Notes under the pieces: generated by a model
The model's input: only the letters and a program-made list of their open reading frames with translations
The model's database searches: none
Told to the model about the DNA's origin: nothing
Made by a program: the position numbers and the translations under genes
Assembly (NCBI RefSeq): GCF_003254395.2
Contig: NC_037646.1
Coordinates: forward strand, 3,366,942-3,430,941
Direction: 5' to 3'
Origin: Apis mellifera
Lineage: Eukaryota; Arthropoda; Insecta; Hymenoptera; Apidae
Length of the DNA stretch: 64,000 nt
Part shown: piece after piece, positions 26,001 through 36,349 of the stretch
Layout of the letters: each line of letters starts with the position of its first letter
Position numbering within the stretch: the stretch's first letter is position 1

Positions 26001-28775
26001 TAATTTAATTAGCATTCTTGTACATTCATTCGTATATAATTTATATATTCAATAGAAGAATATAAAATAATTAAAATATATTAGAATATAATTCAACGCG
26101 ATTAATAATATTATTATACGAAGAATCGTAAATCATCCAATTCGTGTGAAAAGATATATTTCGAATATTTATTTTTTAAAGAAAAAAGATATCACGAGAA
26201 ATTTCGAAAATTCCTTGTTGCCTCCGGTAAAAGATTAAAAACAATGAATATTAAAAATATAGCTTCTTTTTAAGTTTGAAAGAAAGGAAACAGAAGGAGC
26301 GAGAAGGAAAAAGGAGGAAGAAGAAAAATCAAATTTCCTTCCCCAACGACAACGACACGTTATTATACATCTTCGTTAACGGTTTGTGTACAAGCAATTT
26401 GCATTTCATTAAAATTTTCTTCCAGCAAAATTACACACACGGTTTAAAGCAGTTTAAACGGACGATTCGGTTTTTCGGAATTTCGAAAAAGAAAAGAAGA
26501 AGGGGGAAAAAACTTGGCCAAACTTTTGCATTGAAGAGAGAAATTAACGGGTGTCTCGTTACAACAACCGGAATCTAAATTAAATTTCTTCTGTTCGCAA
26601 CTTCCGTTTAATCACCGATGCCATCCACCATCAGAATGAGGGAGGAAGGAAGGAGGGGAGGAAGGGAGAGGGGCATTCATCCCGCATGAATTTACCAATT
26701 TCTTATCGGCCCCTTCTCACACCGGCAAACATCATCCGTTAGGGGCCGTCAACGATCAGGAACAAAGAGGCCGTGACAAGAAAACTGCACACTGTTGGAG
26801 CAGAGTTAGAAAAGATTTCGTTAACTACCGATAAGAGCGTTATCGTGTTAATTAATCTCGGTGAAGTGACGACGCGACGAAAAATCGAACTTTTATTCGA
26901 TCCGTTTTTTTCACCATGGAACGAAGAGCTGAATCGATACGAAACTTTATTATCAAGGATCGTCAAAAGGCAAACTTTCATCCTTTATATAGTTCCAACC
27001 AATGAATTTTAAAATATGCGTGTATAAATATGGCGTAAGTGATCTTTATCTCGTCTTATCGCGCGTTACACCTCGCATTATTAACTTTAATTATCCAATA
27101 AATGATAAAACTTGATCGACGTTTTTTATATTTGTACAATTTTCGAAAATATATTAATATCATCGCGGTTGTGCGAGAGAGAAGGATATCTTGAATCGAT
27201 GTTTATTCGTATTAAAAAGTGAAATAGCGATTAAAAAAGAAAGAGAAACAAGTGGCCATTTAGAATTGTTATTTTTTTTTTTCTTTTTTTTTTTGAAAGA
27301 TACAGGGCATCTTTGGATGGAGTAATACCTCTTTTATGTACCATATCTTGCAAACTTATCTTACAACTCCGTCGACGCTATTTTAGATTCCTCTGTTATG
27401 GCAACGTTATGCCTCCTGATGACTCGAATTAGGCGTGTAATGGTTTTACGAGCGCTCGTAAATAAGGGAAAGCAACGAGACGATGCTGAGAATCGAGTAT
27501 AAAGGTGCGAGGAAATTGAACTATCTAGTTGCAAAGAATTTTTTACGTTAATAGGCTATTACGTCAATACGAGGCGGCTTTGTAATTTATAACATTAATA
27601 AATAGGGAGAGAAAATGGCTATCAAAATATGTTAATCTGAAAATATCCTCGTACTATTAATTTTAAATACCATATTTTTCCAGATTCAAATTAACAATTA
27701 TAGACGAATAATTGATTTACGATTTTCACGAGGAAAGATATTTAAAAAAAAATATATAATGTCCAAAAATATAATGAATCGAAGATTGGATGCGGAAAAA
27801 AGTAGAAAGTATCTTTAACACTTTAAAGCGCGTATAATTAAAATATTAGACCGTGGAAGAATTTAAAACGAAAATGACTAGATAATAAGTTGTACATTTA
27901 CATGTATTAATTTCACGCTTTAACGCTTAGAAAACGCCCGTAATGTTAATTCCTTGAACTATTTTTTCCTTTTTTTTTTTTATTGAAAATCGAACTATCA
28001 GCTGATGGTATAATATTTTAATCTCTTAGAAAGAAGAAACTGTGTAAAAAATATACAGTGTCTAATTACATTACAAAGAAAAAAGACTATCTATATATAT
28101 ATTTCTTTTATTTTTTCTTTTTATTTTAACGATCCTTTTAAAAATCTTTTTATCATTCTGAATAATATATTTTTACAACATTTGTGTAACATTTGGATAA
28201 GGAAAAATTGTAAATTTATCCAAAATTTAAAGATGATATATTTTTTTTTCATTCCTTTACAAAAATAAATAAAACTTTTTAAACAAAAAAATCCTTTTTC
28301 ATAATCTGCTAATAACTTTACGACAAATCGTGGCGGTAAAATTTTACATAATTTTTCCTCTTATTTTCACTCGTGCAAAGCACTTGTTGATTATTCAAAA
28401 GTACTTTGTATGCATAAAAACAGTGTGTATATAAAACACGAATATACGAATATTCAGATTCCTTTTAAATTCCAGTAAATGTATTAGCATTATTCATGAC
28501 TAATGGGAATAATGAGAAACGCGATTACCAGTAATACTGTGCATTATTTTCTATCTACATGTACATATGTATATATAGTGCAACAATGTTTTGACGAATA
28601 AAATATCAGAGTATATACTAAATGTTTCCTATTTATTTGGCACTGGTTACTTACACGCTTTGCTACGCAGGTCCCAAATTTTTAGGGTACGATCGTAACT
28701 GCCAGTAACTACTTTTGAAGGCTCGCCAAGAAACTTCGCAGCCATCACCTTCCCGCAGTGGCCCGTTAGAGTGTG
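16914..28775 (-). CDS. Atg16: Atg16 (ATG16L1 orthologue), C-terminal WD40 exons, partial
   Basis: Partial autophagy gene. Atg16 binds the Atg12-Atg5 conjugate and directs Atg8/LC3 lipidation to forming autophagosomes. In mammals the C-terminal WD40 propeller also serves lipidation on single membranes. Four minus-strand exons (28655-28775, 19759-19938, 17358-17442, 16914-17060) join with matching phases and GT-AG introns into 533 nt, about 177 residues. The order of motifs matches animal ATG16L1: HTLTGHCGKV, then GSYDRTLKIWDLRSK, FAGSSCNDLV, SGHFDHRIRFWD, LLSCVRDDTLKLIDLR, then DGFKVGFDWTRATFSPDG and DGSVFIWSV. This covers about WD blades 4-7. Missing here are the terminal exon, blades 1-3, the coiled coil and the Atg5-binding helix. 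Introns are 297 bp, 2,316 bp and 8,716 bp. No stop or frameshift interrupts the exons. Confidence 0.92.
17358..17442 (-). CDS. Atg16: Atg16 exon, WD blade ~6
   Basis: 85-nt exon encoding DANYLLSCVRDDTLKLIDLR and then MKKIIGSFS; its last two bases begin a Ser codon. The acceptor is TCGTAG after a poor pyrimidine tract; the donor is GTAAGT at 17352-17357. The LIDLR signature corresponds to the VIDLR of human ATG16L1. At 28 residues it is too short to stand out alone and was found by phase continuity. Confidence 0.92.
17443..19758 (-). other. Atg16 intron, 2.3 kb
   Basis: AT-rich intron with GT-AG ends. It holds a (GTAA)7 microsatellite at 17838-17865 and no other recognised feature. Confidence 0.85.
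17838..17865 (+). repeat. (GTAA)7 microsatellite in an Atg16 intron
   Basis: Seven perfect GTAA units followed by ATAAATAA. On the plus strand this reads as repeated GTAAGT-like donor sequences, but the gene is transcribed from the minus strand, so it should not affect splicing. Confidence 0.95.
19759..19938 (-). CDS. Atg16: Atg16 exon, WD blades ~5-6
   Basis: 180-nt exon that completes the Cys codon of the previous exon, then encodes IETKFAGSSCNDLV, SGHFDHRIRFWDTRAES and LEGKVTSLDLSR. It leaves one base of an Asp codon. The acceptor is TTGACAG, with few pyrimidines next to it; the donor is GTAAGT at 19753-19758. The match to the ATG16L1 segment with FAGSSCND and SGHFDKKIRFWD is direct. Confidence 0.94.
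23695..23724 (+). repeat. (TATG)n microsatellite
   Basis: Repeated TATG/TGTA units within a TA-rich stretch in the 8.7-kb Atg16 intron. Confidence 0.85.
23867..23947 (+). repeat. TTTTA-type low-complexity repeat
   Basis: Imperfect repetition of TTTTA/TTTA units over about 80 bp, T-rich on the plus strand. Confidence 0.85.
25570..26160. repeat. tandem array F: two copies of about 300 bp
   Basis: The segment starting with AATAAATCCAATCGTTATTC at 25571 recurs at 25872 (spacing 301 bp) and continues to about 26160. The two copies differ by a few substitutions and a 4-bp indel, so this is a fairly recent tandem duplication. Both copies contain TTCTTGTACATTCATTCG. No coding sequence is seen in the unit. 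Confidence 0.93.
28655..28775 (-). CDS. Atg16: Atg16 exon, WD blade ~4
   Basis: 121-nt exon, first codon complete (phase 0), ending with one base of a Cys codon. It encodes HTLTGHCGKV through YDRTLKIWDLRSKA, a complete WD repeat with GH and WD signatures. The acceptor is a pyrimidine tract with TTTCAG just right of 28775; the donor is GTAAGT at 28649-28654. The preceding exon should end in phase 0 and encode the end of blade 3; I did not find it in the 35 kb to the right. Confidence 0.93.
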
Positions 28776-29084
28776 CTGAAACAGAAATGGAAATGTCGTT
28801 TTGGAACATTTACCAACACGTTCTGTGTGATAATAGGATCATTTGTATTGTACGTGACGTATTAAAGAAGATTGTAGTAACAATTGGTACTTGGATTCAC
28901 ACTGGATGCGCACACGTTATCGTGCTCACATTATGATGGCCACAGAATTTTATTCCGATAAAATTTTTATCGAAAATAACAATATCTACACATATTGATT
29001 TTTCATATTAAACAAGCTATATATATAGAAAAGTTTTCACAAAATTGATATTTCGAATAACAAATGAAATATTGAGAATGTTAA
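28776..29084. other. AT-rich stretch upstream of an Atg16 exon
   Basis: Presumed intron of Atg16. A short less AT-rich segment lies at 28790-28940; otherwise it is AT-rich with nothing recognised. Confidence 0.5.
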
Positions 29085-30185
29085 TAGAATATTTTAATTG
29101 ATAATATCAACTTTGATTATGTAAATGCGTGGCATTCAAATAAATTAACAAATTCACTTAGGTTTAATAGAATTGATTTTAATAAATATTACAAAATAAA
29201 ATTTTAAGAATACTATTTTCGATATTCTTCTTCTAAAAGATATATAATTAATTAAAATACTTATAATATTTTACTTATAATACTTAATATTTTAATTGAT
29301 AATATCAACTTTGATTATGTAAATGCGTGGCATTCAAATAAATTAACAAATAAATTCACTTAGGTTTAATAGAATTGATTTTAATAAATATTACAAAATA
29401 AAATTTAGTACAAATTTTAAGAATACTATTTTCGATATTCTTCTTCTAAAAGATATATAATTAATTAAAATACTTATAATATTTTACTTATAATACTTAT
29501 AATATTTTACTTATAATATTTTATTTATAATACTTAATATTTTGATAATATATATTGATAATATTAACTATGATTATGTAAATACGTGGCTTTCAAATAA
29601 ATTACAATAAATAAATTCACTTAGGTTTAATAGAATTGATTTTAATAAATATTATAAAATAAAATTTTAAGAATGAATACTATTTTCGATATTTTTCTTC
29701 TAAAAGATATATAATTAATTAAAATACTTATAATATTTTACTTATAATACTTATAATATTATTATAATATTATATAATTTTACTTATAATATTTTACTTA
29801 TAATACTTAATATTTTAATTGATAATATCAACTTTGATTATGTAAATGCGTGGCATTCAAATAAATTAACAAATAAATTCACTTTAATAGAATTGATTTT
29901 AATAAATATTACAAAATAAAATTTTAAGGATACTATTTTCGATATTCTTCTTCTAAAAGATATATAATTAATTAAAATACTTATAATATTTTACTTATAA
30001 TATTTAATATTTTAATTGATAATATCAACTTTGATTATGTAAATGCGTGGCTTTCAAATAAATTACAACAAATAAATTCACTTAGGTTTAATAGAATTGA
30101 TTTTAATAAATATTACAAAATAAAATTTTAAGGATACTATTTTCGATATTCTTCTTCTAAAAGATATATAATTAATTAAAATACT
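29085..30185. repeat. tandem array B, 198-263 bp units, 5 copies
   Basis: The marker GATTATGTAAATGCGTGG (slightly varied in copy 3) occurs at about 29115, 29313, 29572, 29835 and 30033, giving spacings of 198, 259, 263 and 198 bp. The length difference comes from local expansion of a TTATAATATTTTAC subrepeat at the unit junction. Copies are otherwise very similar. The array lies within the presumed Atg16 intron, about 300 bp upstream of an exon. Confidence 0.93.
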
Positions 30186-33100
30186 TTGTTTAATATAAAA
30201 CCCAACATGAATTTTTCACCGTCTATTACAATACAGAAAATAGATAAAAACATGAAAGTGGAGAAATCAGAGCGATATATTACAAGTAACGCGATTTGCG
30301 TATTATCTTGCATCGACGTTTCCCGAACAATAAAAGAGGAAGAAATAAAGAAAGGGCTAACAAAATTATCCGGAGCTCTCCCGCATTCGGTATTTAATGG
30401 TAAAGAAGAATTCAAGCGCAACGTCGACAAGGGAAACACGAACTCGGGGGGCGTTCCTTTCGCCGAGAGTAGAGAGAGCGGCGTGAAAAAGAAGACTTCG
30501 CCAATTTTAAGGTACACGGGCGTTGGGAGCTCTTGAAAAATGTCCTAATGTAAATTAATGGGCCAGAAGTTTAGCCAGAAGGGCTCTAACGCAAAAGAAA
30601 CACGGCAGTGGAAGGAGGAGGAACGTAGCCACCCACGAGTTATACGAGTCAAGAGAAGAACTTTTTCCACTTCCTTGGAGGTGGGTGAAGGAAAAGAGAG
30701 AGTGAATCCGGGCTATACTATAATCCAACGTCTCGAGAAGTTGGTCTAAAGTGCAGAGGTGAGCTCCCCTCCCCCCCCCGTTTCTTTACAGGAACATTAA
30801 ACGATCCGCTGGATCCTCTTTTCCCGATTGTCCTCCACCCAACGAGATTCAAACTTACGATTGCACGCCCTTTCTCGATCCTTATCAGATTCGACATTCC
30901 TTTTTCCTCCATCTTCACGAATGACGTAGATAATACATACGTAAATTTCGAAGTAATAATCTAAGTAAATCTAAAATGGTTTATTCGCTATATCACGTTT
31001 ACCAATGTTTTGTTTTATTCTATCAACTCTTCTCTTACAATTTTAGATAGATTATGAATATATATATAAATCATTAATAAATAATAACTGAATATAATCA
31101 TGAATAATACAGATATCTATGAATTAAAGTCTTCCATATCGAATATTTCACGATCAATAATTCAAAGATCGCAAATATCAACGTTTAGTTAGAAGCTGGA
31201 ACAAAGGGTTATAAGATCGTTCGATCGATGAAACTGTTTGTCCGCGTATTGCTTACCAGGCTATATTAATATTCGGCAAGCATCACCGCGAGCGAGAATC
31301 GATTATCGTTCTACGCATTCTAGCGGTGTTTCCAGGTATTAAGTTCGAATGATAGTACGTCACTTAAGTTTAATTATTATTTTTCCATCCCTCGTTGAAA
31401 TACGTTTCAGTTGATATAATATGATTTTTATATATCAGAATTACAATATTTACTCATCGTAATTAGTTAATTTCTTAAACATTTTTTCAAAGTTTTTTGA
31501 TATACGGATATTTTATAAAGAAAATTATGTATGTTCAGGTGAAACTGAAAAGAAAAATATTTAAAATATACAAAAAGAGAATTGATTGAAGATGAGATGT
31601 GAACGAAAATCGACAATTGAGGATTATAGTATTGTATAAAAAGAATAATTCTACAATAAAGAAATATATATAATATAATTGTAAGTTACATTAATATCGA
31701 TTTATTCCAACACTTTAATTTTCGCTATATCTTCTATTATAAGAAACATTATGATAGGAATAAATGTGTCGTTTTTGTGCAGTTCGAAATGAAAATGTAA
31801 CATCAGATAATGCAACAGTGTTTTGAAATTGATTTACCATGGTTATACAGGAGATAAAGAAGAAATATATGAAAGAACACGAAACATGTAAGCTAGGTAA
31901 TAAGAGTTCGTAGACGGTAAATCTCTGACTAAGATCTCACTTACATAATCATGTACTTTAAAGAAATAGATAAGAATGGATTTGTAAATGTAATAATTAT
32001 AATAAAGAAAGATAATTTATAATTACATTTGAATAAAATTATTATTACAATGATTGATAATACGAATTAATAAAATGTTAATGAAGCTTATTACACGTTA
32101 TATACATTAAATTATTCAAAAGTGTTCAAACGTATTCAGGATTTAATAAGATAATACAAAAGTACAGTATCTTATTTTATATAATTTAATCAACATTATT
32201 ATCAAGAATACTACTATATCTTGAAAAAGTTTGTCAATGAATTACAAACAAGAATTTCCTCCTTCTTCATAAAATTGCAGTAAAAAAAGGACACGAAATA
32301 TATCGCAGATAAATAAACGTGGAAAACAAAAATTGACCATTGATTATTACATTGGATTAAAACAGTTTTAAAAAGAATAAAGAATCGGAAGTAATTTCGT
32401 TTCAAATCCAAGCTACCGCGAAAAGAGGTAAAATAATATGGCGGTTTCACAGTGAAACCAATGGCCCAGTTAACTTACTTAATATATATATATATAAAAG
32501 CGTTACAGTAGCCTTTTTTTCCAATCGTGGGATTCAACGATCGTGGCCATTTTTCCACCAAAGAAAATCACAGGGCAACGATTCGCCAAGTGCTTTTATC
32601 GTCGCAGTTTTTACCGCTCTTCCCTTCGACGTTGCACGTTGGTAAGCAAGTAAAAAAAAGAAAAAAGAAGGAAAAGGGGTTTTCGAGTGTTTCGTTCGCG
32701 TTTCTGTTTCGCCTCTGAACCGTGTTACTACACTACGCCTACAAGAAGCCTCCTCTTTCAAATCCATCGTTCCTGCAAGCTAGAGACCAAGATTCACGAA
32801 ATATAGCTGATATCGTCTTTTTACGACGAACGGGGGAGAGAGAGAGAGAGGAAAAGAGAGAAGGAAGACGTGTACCAGATGCATCCTCGCAATAAAGGTA
32901 TAAACTCTTTCGCAGAGTTCCGTGGAGGGTGAACCCGGCGAGATTCGAAGCAGAAGAGAGGAGGGAATACCGCGAAAGGGAAATGGATGGATCCTCCGAG
33001 CTGTACGAAGGTTCAATTAAAGCCGGTAAAAACGGGGAAAGAAGAAGAAGAAGCTGGTAACCTTCCTGGAAGTAACTAGCGACCCCCAGCTTTACAACCA

Positions 33101-34729
33101 GTGCGTTGGCTCCGTTTTTAAAGCCCACGACCGCGCCAATTGTATTCGTGTTTTGCCACCGTGGACAATTTTCAACGTGCTCTCGTGGATGAGATTTTTA
33201 TTATTAGATTTTTATTTAAGTGTGAAATTTTACGCTCGACCGATCGTTGACGTTATATGAAATTGAGCAAAGAAATTAGAATTTACATATTGAAATTCAT
33301 TTATGCAACGATGAAATATATCGATGTGATATAATTCCCTTATTACTTATATAACACATTTCTAGATTGATTATCGAAATAATAAATCCAACGATGACAT
33401 ATTATTCAACTTAATAAACTAATTGTAATCGAAAGAAGATCGACAAATTTTTCAATCGAACGAATAATACATACATGTGTGATCAACGTCGCTAATTAAT
33501 GTAACGCTGTTATTCTACCAAATATCCAATCGAGTCCAACCCGTCCAACCGTGACTCGGCCGGCATCGAGCGCGTTAAGGATGTTACCGTTAATGAAACG
33601 ATTCCAATTTTCCCGAAGACAGGAATGCGATACAAGCGCGCACGGGTTGGAAGTACAGTTGGATCGCGTCCACGTTGCACGCAAATCGGGTGTTGTTAGC
33701 CGCAAAACAAACTATCACAGCTACTTTCACGGGAAACATCTCAAGGTAGGACATGAACGTTATATATGCGTTGCTCCGAGCAAAGTTTACACATACTTGG
33801 ACGCGCGAAGGGGAGGAGGGGGAGGGGGAGGAGGGAGACAGAGGGGACAGGCGGGTTTCCATGGCTGTTCTCATCGTTTTTCACTGCCACTTCGTTAGTG
33901 TGTACACGGGGCACGGGGCACGGGAGTTGTTTCCGCGAAGCGGAATTCCGCCGCCTTAACGTCGTCCACCGGCCATAATTACAACGCCGACGAGCCGAGC
34001 CGATGTTTTCGTTTTGATTGGCCAAGCTTCTCTTCTCGTGTCATCTTGCCTCGATACTTGACTCAGTGCGAGGGAGAATCGAATCTCTCTCTCGCTCTTG
34101 AGAAGCGAAAGGAAGAAAGGAAAAAAGACACGCGCGGCAAAAGCGACGAGATATCGGTTTTATCGGTTTTTAATCCTTGGAGAGGATTACGTACACGTTG
34201 GATCTATTATGCGGATTTTTGCGGGTGGCAAAAACTGTGCGTCGGGCGGAAAGTGACACCGGTTCGTAATGGGACAGGTGAATGGGAGGTGGCGCGCACA
34301 GTCGATCGGAAAATCAAATTAATTAGATGGCGCTGCGGTAGAGGGGGGAGGGGGAGGATCGAATTAATAACATCGATCGATAAATTAACGTATGCGCGCC
34401 CGGTTCTGTACAACGGTTCGTACGTGATACAACGCGGTACGAATTTACGGCACGGATTTAAAGCTTTGCGCGGGCACCGGGAATGTAAGAAGATTGGAGA
34501 AGTTAATACGGTGAACGGTTAAATATCCGTTTGATGCTTTATTATATTTAACAGTGGGGTATTTTGCGCTGCTTTGTGACGAGGAACGGGCGGATTACAA
34601 CCGTGGGTAATTCGTACGAATTAATCCTCTGTTCTATTAGAAATGTTCCGCTTTTATAATTTTTAACGTGAAGTGGAAAAAAGATTCGAGAGCTTTCGAA
34701 AATACTTCAATCGTGTACGAATATATTCA
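30186..34729. other. no recognised gene; GC-rich blocks at 30.3, 32.5 and 33.5-34.5 kb
   Basis: Mixed DNA. A 116-codon plus-strand frame (30186-30536) and a 113-codon minus frame overlap each other; neither resembles a family. Blocks at 32520-33130 and 33530-34520 are GC-rich and contain overlapping open frames on several strands. The longest (34046-34522, plus, 158 codons) opens at TTG. I read them as non-coding GC-rich DNA, possibly regulatory. Confidence 0.4.
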
Positions 34730-35945
34730 TTACACCGTGTATCTTATTAGATTATATAATTTCGTGTATTCGTGTATATATTTATTCATCTTTTAAATTT
34801 TGAAAAATTTTTACAAAATTATAGAAACAAGGGTACAATTGATTCTTCATCGAATTTCGATCACGAATTACCGCGTATTTTATTAGGTTATACAATTTCT
34901 TGAAAAGCTATTTAAAATCTACCTAATCGAGGTTTTTTCTTTCGTTTATTTGTTATATATTATATTATATAGAAACAAACGTACAATTGATTCTTCATCG
35001 AATCCTCTTTGATTTTGATCACGAATTACACCGTGTATTTTATTAGATATTTGTATAAAACATTTCTTGAAAGGTTTAATAAAATTTAATAAAATCTACC
35101 TAATCGAGGTTTTTTTTTCGTTTACTTATTCATCTTTTAAATTTTGAAAAATTTTTACAAAGTTATAGAAACAAGGGTACAATTGATTTTTCATCGAATC
35201 CTCTTTGATTTTGATCACGAATTACACCGTATATTTTATTAGGTTGTATAAAACATTTCTTGAAAAGCTATTTAATAAAATCTATCTAATCGAAGTTTTC
35301 TTTCGTTTATTCGTATATTTATTCATCTTTTTTTGAAAAATTTTCATAAAGTTATAGAAACAAGAATACAATTGATTCTTCATCGAATCCTTTTTCATCA
35401 CAAATTACACCGTATTTTATTAGGTTGTATAATTTCTTGAAAGGTTATTTAAAATCTATCTAATCGAGGTTTTTTCTTTCGTTTATTTATTCATTTTTTA
35501 AATTTTGAAAAATTTTTACAAAGTTATAGAAACAAACATAAAATTGATTCTTCATCGAGTCGTCTTTGATCACGAATTACATCGTGTATTTTATTAGGCT
35601 GTATAATTTCTTGAAAGGCTATTTAATAAAATCTATCTAATCGAAGTTTTTTCTTTCGAGTATTCGTATATTTATTCATCTTTTAAATTTTGAAAAATTT
35701 TTACAAAGTTATAGAAACCAGCAATTACAATTGATTTTTATCGAATTCTTTTTGATCACGAATTACACTGTGTATTTTATTAGGTTATATAAAACATTTC
35801 TTGAAAGGCTATTTAAAATCGAGGTTTTTTCTTTCATTTATTCGTATATTTATTCATCTTTTAAATTTTGAAAAATTTTTACAAACTTATATAGAAACAA
35901 GGGTAGAATTGATTCTTCGTCGAATCTTTGATCACGAGGATATTT
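34730..35945. repeat. tandem array C, about 180-195 bp units, 7 copies
   Basis: The marker ATAGAAACAA recurs (one copy with a substitution) at about 34821, 34969, 35165, 35354, 35526, 35711 and 35891, giving spacings of 148, 196, 189, 172, 185 and 180 bp. Each unit carries TTGATTCTTCATCGAAT-like and TTTTATTAGGTTGTATAA-like blocks and a TCTAATCGAGGTTTTTTCT-like block. Copies are moderately diverged with many small indels. Confidence 0.92.
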
Positions 35946-36179
35946 TATTTCATTCTCGTTGCAAGGAGAAATATTTCTATAATAAAATATCACACGTGGA
36001 CAAATGTACAATCTCGATATAGCAAATAATTTACATTTTAAAATCGTCGTGTCGCGAAAACCAACCCCGATCTCCATTGATGCACACGAAATAGTCGCGC
36101 GATAAAGGGAAAGAACAGCGAACTCTCTTGTATAGGGTGTGAGCCATGGCATAAAGGTACTTGAGGGCTTTTATCGAAG

Positions 36180-36204
36180 AATACTTGGGCGCGACCCAAG
36201 TATT
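36180..36204. repeat. 10-bp perfect inverted repeat (hairpin)
   Basis: AATACTTGGG and its exact complement CCCAAGTATT flank the five bases CGCGA. In RNA or single-stranded DNA it would form a short GC-capped hairpin. Function unknown. Confidence 0.8.
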
Positions 36205-36320
36205 CAACTGTTCCACTACTCCTTCAACTCTTTTAGGTGCAGTCTAGTCAATCTATATTTTCAAGACTGCAATACCAAGAACGCGAAGAAAGCCATTTCT
36301 CTATCCCCATTCTTTCTTCC

Positions 36321-36349
36321 CCTCCTCCTCCTCCTCCTCCTCCTCCTCC
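36321..36349 (+). repeat. (CTC)n trinucleotide repeat
   Basis: About nine CTC/TCC units in a pyrimidine-rich stretch. Confidence 0.9.

Larger units (their letters stand above)
19939..28654 (-). other. Atg16 intron, 8.7 kb
   Basis: Large intron with GT-AG ends. It contains balanced-composition blocks (20130-20560, 22030-22560, 23130-23650, 26640-27010), a (TATG)n and a T/TTTTA-rich stretch near 23.7-23.9 kb, and a 300-bp tandem duplication at 25570-26160. The 167-codon open frame at 22019-22522 (minus) has no ATG until near its end and resembles no family, so I do not call it a gene. Confidence 0.85.

Noticed and set aside
26739..27012. Overlapping 80- and 79-codon frames on opposite strands in the Atg16 intron
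   Set aside because: Mutual open frames in a balanced block; neither shows a domain, splice context or resemblance to a family.
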